This document shows positions 57,365 to 64,000 of a stretch of 64,000 nucleotides of DNA, piece after piece (the stretch's first letter is position 1; each line of letters begins with the position of its first letter). This stretch comes from Cyanophora paradoxa. Taxonomy: Eukaryota; Glaucocystophyceae; Cyanophorales; Cyanophoraceae. A program made the translations under genes and the position numbers. Where the stretch lies: assembly GCA_004431415.1 (NCBI GenBank), contig QPMI01000518.1:1-64000 (forward strand), given 5' to 3'. The notes beneath the pieces were generated by a model. That model was given only the letters and a program-made list of their open reading frames with translations. It made no database searches and was not told where the DNA came from.

Positions 57365-58906
57365 ATGCCCCTTCGTGTAATTCTCTCATTATCAGGTGGG
57401 GGAGCTCGTGGTATAATTATTACGAGATTGTTAAAAGAAATCGAAACTCGAACAGGAAAAAGAGTAATTGACCTTGTTGATCTGGTGAGTGGAACATCCA
57501 CTGGTGGGATAATTGCGATTGGTCTCAATGTGAAAAATCCCGAATTTCCAAACGAACCTAAACTTACTGCAACCGATTTGCATTCCACTTATCTCAATCA
57601 ACTCCCCTTAATCTTTGCAAATCCCAGAAATATTATTGATAATGCACTTTTCAACACCAAGTATGATGTGACCCCATTGGAGACAGCCATTCTCACTGTT
57701 ACTGGTGAGTCTCTCATTCAAGACTCTCTCAAAGATGTAGTGATCACAAGTTTTGACACTGTGAGTATGAAGCCCATTTTTATCACCAATGATAACTCCT
57801 ACAAATCCATCCCCAGCAAGATTGCTGCAAGATCCACCTCTGCTGCTCCAACATATTTCTCACCTGTGAACTATGATGGGATGTCTCTAATTGATGGTGC
57901 AATCTCAGGTAACAACAATCCCAGTGTCTGTGGTTACAGTCATGCTAAGAAGATCTATGATGATGATGATGATATTATAGTGATAAGTATATCCTGTGGT
58001 GAAGTCAATGAAACAGATGCTCCAAATGTGGGTTACTCTTATGAAGATGTGAACAGCTGGGGCATCCTCTCTTGGATTGCTTCGACCTCTGGAAGTCCAT
58101 TAATCAATATGTTGATGGCTGCAAGTGAACTGTCTGCTCTGGAAAAGATGCAAGAGTTTCTCCCATACAATGATGATCAAGGATATGCAAGATATTATAG
58201 ACTCTCTGTTCCACTTCCAAAGACCATAGTAAACTCTTTGGATGATACCTCTAAAATACCAGATATGATAGATGCAACCGAAATATATATAGCAGCAAAC
58301 ACTGTGATGATTGATAGACTCTGTGATTTACTGGTTGCAAATTACGAAATCAAGAACCCTGCAAGGTTCTATATATCATCCACTCTGAATAACATACCTC
58401 CCATTGATGCTAACTGGTATCTTCTATCAGATGGTGCATTCACTGCTTCATCATCAAAAATTGGAAGGGAGGCATTTAAAGCAAGACCTTCCTTGACAGG
58501 TTGGGAAGCAAATGCATCTGCTCCTGATGGGATATGGAGTGTTCACACTGAGTATCTCCAAGTAACCTTCCCATACATATTTGAGGTTGCATCTATAATT
58601 GCATATGGTTCTGGTGTAACAAACGCTTTTATTAAGACCTTCAATGTTGCAACATCACAAGATGGTGTTTCCTGGTCATTTATCAAGTATGAAGGTGTCA
58701 ACAGAGTGTTTATGTGTGAAACTATTAATAATGCCCACAACAGTGGTGATGTCTCATACAGTTCTGGGTATCCCACCTCTATTAGAGACGTTTTCTATAT
58801 TGGCTACCCTCTGAGGACAAGGTATATTCGAATTTATCCACTTGTATACATCAACACCCCAACTATGAGAGTGGATGTCACAGGTGCATTTATTCGAAGT
58901 GTATGA
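57365..58906 (+). CDS. Patatin-like phospholipase fused to a discoidin-like (F5/8C) domain
   Basis: 513 residues. The N-terminal patatin domain has the oxyanion loop SGGGARG (residues about 10-16), the nucleophile elbow GTSTGG (Ser about 45) and the Asp-Gly of the catalytic dyad in LIDGAISGNNNP (about residue 180). Such enzymes cleave acyl chains from phospholipids. From about residue 345 the sequence follows the discoidin/F5-8C pattern: GREAFKARPSLTGWEANAS, EYLQVTFPYIFEVASIIAYG, VATSQDGVSWSFI, TRYIRIYPL and a final MRVDVTGA. These domains bind glycans or lipid head groups. Divergent from the giant fibre and sharing its promoter region. A virion or secreted lipase targeted to the host surface is an inference. 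Confidence 0.8.
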   Translation: MPLRVILSLSGGGARGIIITRLLKEIETRTGKRVIDLVDLVSGTSTGGIIAIGLNVKNPEFPNEPKLTATDLHSTYLNQLPLIFANPRNIIDNALFNTKYDVTPLETAILTVTGESLIQDSLKDVVITSFDTVSMKPIFITNDNSYKSIPSKIAARSTSAAPTYFSPVNYDGMSLIDGAISGNNNPSVCGYSHAKKIYDDDDDIIVISISCGEVNETDAPNVGYSYEDVNSWGILSWIASTSGSPLINMLMAASELSALEKMQEFLPYNDDQGYARYYRLSVPLPKTIVNSLDDTSKIPDMIDATEIYIAANTVMIDRLCDLLVANYEIKNPARFYISSTLNNIPPIDANWYLLSDGAFTASSSKIGREAFKARPSLTGWEANASAPDGIWSVHTEYLQVTFPYIFEVASIIAYGSGVTNAFIKTFNVATSQDGVSWSFIKYEGVNRVFMCETINNAHNSGDVSYSSGYPTSIRDVFYIGYPLRTRYIRIYPLVYINTPTMRVDVTGAFIRSV

Positions 58907-58928
58907 TACATCAGGACTTCTGATGTAT
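58906..58928 (+). terminator. Hairpin abutting the patatin stop codon
   Basis: Perfect 9-bp stem ATACATCAG / CTGATGTAT with a 5-nt loop, beginning at the last base of the TGA. Position suggests mRNA 3'-end formation. Further palindromes follow, including the perfect 16-bp TACAGTAGCTACTGTA at 58972-58987. Confidence 0.5.
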
Positions 58929-59128
58929 GATACAGTGGCTTCTGTATCTTCGCCCACATTATGGCGATTTTTACAGTAGCTACTGTATTTTATTACCAGG
59001 TGCTCCGTTTTTAAATCTGAAAACAGATTCGGAATCGCCACGATAGCGCCAATCAGGATTCGTCGTGATCGGGCACTTACAAAATAAAAAAATTGACAAG
59101 GAGTTTCTGGATTCTCCCAACTTCTGCT
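58929..59128. other. Non-coding gap with stacked palindromes
   Basis: Besides the 16-bp palindrome at 58972-58987 there are an imperfect relative (TACAGTGGCTTCTGTA, 58931-58946) and CGCC...GGCG and GATTCGGAATC words. No frame supported. Confidence 0.5.
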
Positions 59129-59371
59129 ATGGATCCCATCTACCAAGACCCTGCTATCATCCATGCTGCCCAGTCAGACTGGATCCATGATTTCAAGACT
59201 GCTTTCTATTACAATTTCTTCATGTCACAGCCAGAGCATGTGAGACTGTTCTTTGTTTATAATTACCAACTGGTCTCAAACCTTGAAACTTTCTTCTTGG
59301 AAATTATTGAAAAAGATAGACAAATGAGGAAAATTCGCCAGAGGTCTAAGAGATTCCGAAAGCGTTGTTAA
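59129..59371 (+). CDS. Small basic-tailed protein, 80 residues
   Basis: The ATG at 59129 (MDPIYQDPAIIHAAQSDWIH) is preferred over an upstream non-ATG start. Aromatic-rich helical centre (TAFYYNFFMSQPEHVRLFF) and a strongly basic end (RKIRQRSKRFRKRC), as in small DNA- or RNA-binding viral proteins. Ends two bases before the integrase stop on the other strand. No family recognised. Confidence 0.45.
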   Translation: MDPIYQDPAIIHAAQSDWIHDFKTAFYYNFFMSQPEHVRLFFVYNYQLVSNLETFFLEIIEKDRQMRKIRQRSKRFRKRC

Positions 59372-59372
59372 T

Positions 59373-60772
59373 CTATTTCCTCTGCCCTCTTCGTAGATTG
59401 AATCGAGTTTGGGGTGCAGTATATGTTTCTTTGGTGGTTGAAAAGTCATTATACCACCTCTGACTGTTGACTTCTGATAATTTCTGGGTTCCTGCTATGG
59501 TCAACTTCTTTAATTCTTTCTCTACTCTACCCTTCTTTTGTGCTCTTGCTTCTGTGAGGGGTTCTTTTGGTATTTCACTTGCTTTTTCTATGCCCTCCTT
59601 TCTGATTGCTGAATCAACCCTGGCTTCCTCCTTTGCCTGTTCAAGAGCATCCACTGTGGGAGTTTCATGATACTCAACACCTTTAATGGGCAGCAGTTCA
59701 TGAAAAGCGAATCTACCATCAACTATCTCACCACTGGGACTTCTGATTCTGAACTTGAAGCCCTCTCTGCCCTCCACACTATAAACAATTCGAGACCAAT
59801 TAACCCCTTGCTTTGCAAATGGATTCTTTTCAACTTTCACTCTCACAAACATTCCAGGTTTCAGGGCATCAAGATACTCAATCGATTTCTTGAATCTCTG
59901 ATCCTCCATATTCACTATCTCTTTGTAGTGGGCTTCTGTGGTCTCTGCTGGTTTTCTCTTGGTTGCAGAGTGAATGGTATTATTATAATTATACTCAATA
60001 TCACCCAACACATCAAAAAATCGTGCAGTATTATTTGCAATGCAGTAGTTTGTGATCAATCTCTTGATCTGTCTGTTAAAGGCTTCAATTCGACCTTGGG
60101 TTCTGTGATCTGCAACATCACTTAGTTGATGCTCAATGAATTTTGTTCCCAAATAATCTGTGAACAACACATTGGTAAATTCGCTTCCACTGTCACTCTG
60201 AATGCGAACAATTGGTCTGGGGACTCTCTGTTCAAGTTGCTTGAATGCTGCAAGTGTAGTAAGAGCACTCTTGTCTCTCATTGGAATTATGAACCCTGTT
60301 CTCAGGGTTGACTCCATTGCACTCATAAATGTATCATAACCATCATTCTGCTTTTTGTATGCAGGAAAGAAGAGCAGATCAATCACATAGGTATCAAGGG
60401 TTGCCTTATTGGAATCATGGGATCTCTCTTTCGAGATAGGGTGGGTGCATTAATCTGGACGACCTCCTGCTTATCATACCACTCTCTCATCTTCTTGTAG
60501 TTCTCCTCTGGTAGTTCCTGTCTCATTGCAGTAAATCCCTTGTAGCCTGTCCTGGGATCATAGAACTTCTTAGCAATCTTCGACTCTTTTGGTGCTGTCT
60601 CAGCTGGGAGGGTCTCTGGGATTAATTGCTTGACCATCTCTGATCTTTTCAATATTCGACTGCTCTTCTCCTCCACTGGAACTGTGATGGGCAGGATATT
60701 CCCTCGATCTTCAATTGCCTCTTTTCTTACAATTCTGGGTGGTTGTCTCAATCCTATTTGTGTAGAAGGCAT
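59373..60772 (-). CDS. Retroviral-type (rve, DD35E) integrase, one frameshift
   Basis: N-terminal part from ATG 60772 (MPSTQIGLRQPPRI) to QINAPT, which is preceded by GATAAGGTAAAG. The frame then shifts by -1 at the G/C runs 60439-60445 and continues YVIDLLFFPAYKK to the stop at 59373. The catalytic triad is visible: Asp in VIDLLFF, Asp in QSDSGSEF and Glu in GRIEAFNR, with exactly 35 residues between the last two. The C-terminal part (KQGVNWSRIVYSVEGREGF.., RFAFHELLPIKG) looks like the SH3-like DNA-binding end, followed by a Lys/Glu-rich tail. This enzyme inserts Polinton-type genomes into host DNA. The N-terminal stretch before the catalytic core is short and lacks a visible HHCC zinc finger. 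Confidence 0.8.
60439..60445. other. Frameshift site in the integrase gene
   Basis: Two runs of three G on plus (C on the coding strand) separated by one base. The upstream frame terminates at 60383 after RQPLIPM, while the -1 frame supplies the catalytic core. One missing base would explain it. Confidence 0.6.
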
Positions 60773-60797
60773 CTTTACCTTATCTCTCATATAATAA

Positions 60798-60959
60798 ATG
60801 CAAGAGTCTGTGTGGAAGGAGAACACAATTCCAAACTACTTTGCAATTGAGCCCAATGATCCAGGATTAAGATGTATATGGCTGCTGCATTTAATTCGCG
60901 GTTTATTACTTCTTGGAGAGCGAAACCAAAGAAAAAGAAAGATTGATGAAGTAGATTAG
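60798..60959 (+). CDS. Possible 53-residue protein, hydrophobic segment plus basic tail
   Basis: Lies between integrase and polymerase on the opposite strand. MQESVWKENTIPNYFAIEPN, then a hydrophobic stretch CIWLLHLIRGLLLLG and a nuclear-signal-like RNQRKRKIDEVD. Overlaps the polymerase stop by four bases, in keeping with the packing elsewhere. Codon pattern looks coding but the length is marginal. Confidence 0.35.
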   Translation: MQESVWKENTIPNYFAIEPNDPGLRCIWLLHLIRGLLLLGERNQRKRKIDEVD

Positions 60960-63900
60960 AGCCCAAATGGAATGCTGTGAATTCCATCGTCTAATATCTT
61001 CCTTTTGCTATCGAGTTGGTTTAGAGCCACCCTTCTGCTCTCCAAATCATATAGGTTGTGGTCTTGCCTTCGCTTGTTTACTACTGCTACTGTTTTGGTG
61101 ATGCCTTCAAACAGGCATCTCTTGAAATCATCAAAGTGAACCTCTTTGGAGGAAGTCCCAGACATCTTTATTTTATCAAAGGTCTCAGTTCTGAAAGCAT
61201 AGAGTTTCGATCTCAGACCTACATACTCCACAATCTTTGCATTTGGAAACTCGTTTTTATATTTACCTGGAATCAAACGATTGCTCCTATCAAAGAGAGG
61301 GTGGGTGGGATCATAATTACTGCAATCCAGGTGTCCAGCAATTCGCTTCATCTCATTATTTAGATCATTGGTATGCAGCAGGAGACAGAAAGAATCTGTA
61401 TCATGGAATAGTAGCTCTGCTGTTTCCCAAGTTCTCCTCACCACATCATAAAAGAACCTGCTATTGTGGAGTTTCGCGAAATCCAGCACAAAAGCACCAA
61501 TTGCAACAGGTTTATCTAAGTGAACATGCTTGGAATACATCTCAAAGGCAACAGCATTTTCGTTTAATACATTGGTTGCCTTGATGAGTGGACTTGCAGC
61601 ATATTTCTTGCAAAGTTTCTCACTGTTTGCAATCTTTACCACAGAGCGACCCCTGCATGATTCGAGGCATTTACCATAGATTGCATTGTTCATTAATTTA
61701 AAGAAGTCACTCTCGAATCTGGACATAGATTGGCGCCTCAGTTTCGTATTTAGATCAATATAACTCTTCATGAATGCAGAGGTTGCAAATGAGAGAACCC
61801 TGTGAACCTTCGTGATTATAATACCTTTGCTCACAAGATAGATCAAGAGAGGTTGGGAAATCACATAGTTATTTTTGGGTGAGAATGTTGCAGTGAGTTT
61901 GGGGTCTTTGCTTATCTTCTCACCTGTGATATCCAGTAACTTTCTTTGATACCCACCAGCATTTCGGTGGTGACATGTTCTTTATTAACTACAAGTGGAA
62001 AATCGTAATGATCTGTGAGAGTTTGTGGGTATTCCAGGTCAACTTCAATAAAGGCACTTCGTCCTTGGGTCTCTTTAAGTGCCTCTGAGACATCTTCCCA
62101 TCGAAAATCTCCAATGGGCAGTTCTTGACTGAGAGCAAAACCATACAGATTATTTGCATCCAAGAGAACTATATGGTCATCTGGGTTTTCCACCTTTGCA
62201 TATCGAGTAGGCATTGTAGCAAACCCACCTCGAATTGCTCTCTCAATGAATTCGTATTGCCCTACATCACTGATCTGCTCGATCTTTGCTCTGGTATAAA
62301 TGAGCATTGCATCCCAGGATAATCCAGGAGCCGAAACATAGTGGGCAGGATCCAATCCATATTGGGAAAACGCCAATTCTCGGAAAGTCTGGAATTTACT
62401 CATAAGATCACCAGAATCCACTGCCTGGAAGTCCATGAAGTGCGAAGCATCTATGAATTTCCACATGCCCCATTGCAGGGAGAGGTATTGATCGAAATTC
62501 TTGCTCAGGATCTCAACACGAAGTTTATCATCTTGCTGTGCAATTTTGCGGAATATTTCGTGTCCACATTCATCCATGTGATCCACCACAATTGCTACTT
62601 TCGTTTGCTTTGAGATTCTCCTGTGGAGGTTGCAGTTTCGACATGCTTTCCCAATAAATGCTCCTGATTGATGACAATGGTCTCTCACTGGGAAATTCTC
62701 ATGGGTAAATCGTTCAGCACAGATATAACAGTGTTTAGTGATCTTGTATTGTGCTTTCTGCTCTTCTGTGAGTGGGTGCATTGGAATATTGGTGAATAGA
62801 GTGCGGATTACTTGGGGTCTGATCTCTGTGAGAGTGGTAAACAGAGCACCAAGTGGATCTGATCCCTCGAAATAATGAGAGATCACCTCATCCCCCATCA
62901 CAACTGTTAAAGAAACCGATTTGACCGCTCTTTTACTGCGGTTCTCATCAATTGGAACCGAGTGACTATCCATTTTTACATAGCAGATAGTGGGAAGCCA
63001 CACAGTTTTGCGAAGGTGTTGAAGCCCAAATGCAATGTGACTTCCAGATTTCGGGCATTTACCTTTGCTCTCCCTCCAATCAATGCAGCGATTGGCTTCT
63101 AAGTGAATGTCCAGCTTCTCCTGAGTTCTGAAACGAGACAGACAGGTCTCACAGTAATAAATGCGACCATCATGGGCTTTATCAAAGGTGGTTTTCAGAA
63201 GTCTACTCAGAGACATGATGGTGATATAATGCCCTCTATCATCCTCTTCGTTTTCGATTAATAAAAGGTTAATCTTGGTCTTTCTCCTGGGGTTGCTGGA
63301 TTGATGGAGAGGATAGAAACACTGTGCTTGATTATCTGCACCATAAATGTTGATTGAGAGTTCAGGGTTCTGCTCCTCAAATCGATCAATAACCTCTGCA
63401 TCACAGGCAACTGGAAACTGGATGCCTTCGAAATTGAGTTCGTTTAACCATCTTCTATACTGGCTGGGTTCATTGCTCTTGTGTTTATTAATATCATTTC
63501 GGTGCAGGTAAGCCAAGATTGCATACTTGAAGCAGTCTTGACCATCAATATTCTTAACATTCACAGTTGCTCTCTTTGATCCAATCCACTCAGGTGTTGA
63601 GAAGAAGCAACCACCCACAGGAGCATAAGACATTATTACCACTCTCAGCATCTCAATGCGATCCAGTCTGTAACTGTCAACCTGCATCATCTGTTCCTGC
63701 ATAGATTGAAGGGCATTTCGCAGTTCAACATCAATATTTCGTGATCTTGTGATGACAAAGTAATCACTGTAAATGAATTTGGTGATCCACACCCTTGGAT
63801 CACTCACTTTGGTGAATTTACAAATGAAGGTCAACCGAGTTTTAATTGCTCTCAGGTCTTGGAGTTTCTGTCTGAGTCTCTGTGGTAGAGTAGTTGCAAT

Positions 63901-64000
63901 TCTCTCCAAGAATTCAATCCCATCTTGGATAACCTCCCCTCTTGCTCGATAGGTCAACCAAGAATATGCTTTGTTCATTGCTTCCCCATCTTCAATCTCT
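60956..64000 (-). CDS. Protein-primed family-B DNA polymerase (pPolB), 5' end outside window, one frameshift
   Basis: Open to the window edge, so the N-terminus is missing. From left of the protein: a C2HC finger (YYCETCLSRFRTQEKLDIHL) and an endonuclease-VII-like cluster CYICAERF...VRDHCHQSG..CRNCNLHRR common in Polinton polymerases. Then polymerase motif A region VLLDANNLYGFALSQELP, motif B KLMNNAIYGK and motif C FHDTDSFC (DTDS at 61391-61402). It ends with DDGIHSIPFGL. Between motifs A and B the frame shifts at the CCC run 61952-61954 (coding GTGGGT); the -1 frame gives YQRKLLDITGEK and joins YVISQPLLIYLVSKGI. The exonuclease HN...YD signature expected after the endonuclease-VII-like cluster reads DHMDECGHEIF, so proofreading may be lost. 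Replicates the viral genome by protein priming. Confidence 0.9.
61952..61954. other. Frameshift site in the polymerase gene
   Basis: Run of three C on plus. The first frame ends 43 bases later at a stop, while the -1 frame continues the conserved polymerase through motifs B and C. One extra base in the run would restore a single frame. Confidence 0.65.

Larger units (their letters stand above)
48280..64000. mobile_element. Integrated Polinton/Maverick-like virus, left part
   Basis: Composition switches sharply from GC-rich to AT-rich at about 48,280. From here genes are intronless and closely spaced. Diagnostic genes are the protein-primed family-B DNA polymerase and a DD35E rve integrase, as in Polintons, mavirus-type virophages and adintoviruses. 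The left end carries direct, inverted and minisatellite repeats, fitting a terminal repeat region. The right end, capsid genes, ATPase and protease are outside the window, so group membership within this assemblage and target-site duplication cannot be fixed. Confidence 0.85.

Noticed and set aside
48280-64000. Bacteriophage contamination instead of an integrated eukaryotic virus
   Set aside because: Fibres, AdoMetDC and ATGA overlap look phage-like, but pPolB with the endonuclease-VII-like cluster plus a DD35E rve integrase and an insertion inside a host intron fit a Polinton-type element.

Overview
The window joins two unlike pieces of DNA. Positions 1 to about 48,280 are a GC-rich, intron-bearing eukaryotic nuclear genome: short GT-AG introns (57-87 nt where I could place both ends), Ulp1-type peptidase genes, a large secreted LamG-type protein, a UvrD/TRANK1-like helicase, and many GC-rich tandem repeats. 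Positions about 48,280-64,000 are AT-rich, densely packed and intronless, with a protein-primed family-B DNA polymerase and a retroviral-type (rve) integrase. That pair marks a Polinton/Maverick/mavirus-like integrated virus. The host is most likely a unicellular eukaryote such as an alga or other protist; I cannot name it.

Host layout. 226-4,625 (-): multi-exon gene with a C48 (Ulp1/SENP-like) cysteine peptidase domain, probably continuing upstream into Ala/Pro-rich tandem repeats at 4,750-6,280. 7,985-10,020 and 11,300-14,420: GC-rich minisatellites, the second block being a tandem duplication whose copies each carry a pol III box-B-like motif. 15,694-16,428 (-): a second, divergent C48 domain. 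17,184-19,171 (-): a multi-exon helical protein of unknown function. 21,200-22,600: low-complexity and palindromic repeats. 22,707-22,940: a MITE-like inverted-repeat element. 23,248-30,641 (+): a secreted protein of four LamG-like modules, two of them a recent tandem duplicate.

31,291-48,240 is dominated by a giant palindrome. Two near-identical arms of about 4.3 kb are separated by 98 nt, and each holds the 5' half of a TRANK1-like SF1 helicase gene, transcribed divergently from the centre. Beyond the arms the copies are only paralogous. The right copy has lost the splice acceptor at its P-loop intron, carries an Arg-to-Cys change in helicase motif VI, and is interrupted in an intron by the virus.

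The viral element starts with direct repeats, a perfect 28-bp inverted repeat and several minisatellites. Then come a bacterial-type S-adenosylmethionine decarboxylase-like gene, a zinc-ribbon protein, three paralogous fibre/adhesin genes (two with C1q-like heads), a giant fibre with HxH repeats and an H-type-lectin-like tip, a patatin phospholipase fused to a discoidin-like domain, a DD35E integrase and the polymerase, which runs off the window end. Capsid, packaging ATPase and protease genes are not visible and would lie to the right. Fibre, integrase and polymerase each carry one frameshift of the same type (one base short in a G/C run), meaning either a decaying provirus or homopolymer sequencing errors. 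The distinctive combination is polyamine-enzyme, phage-like lectin fibres and a lipase-lectin fusion in a Polinton-type element.
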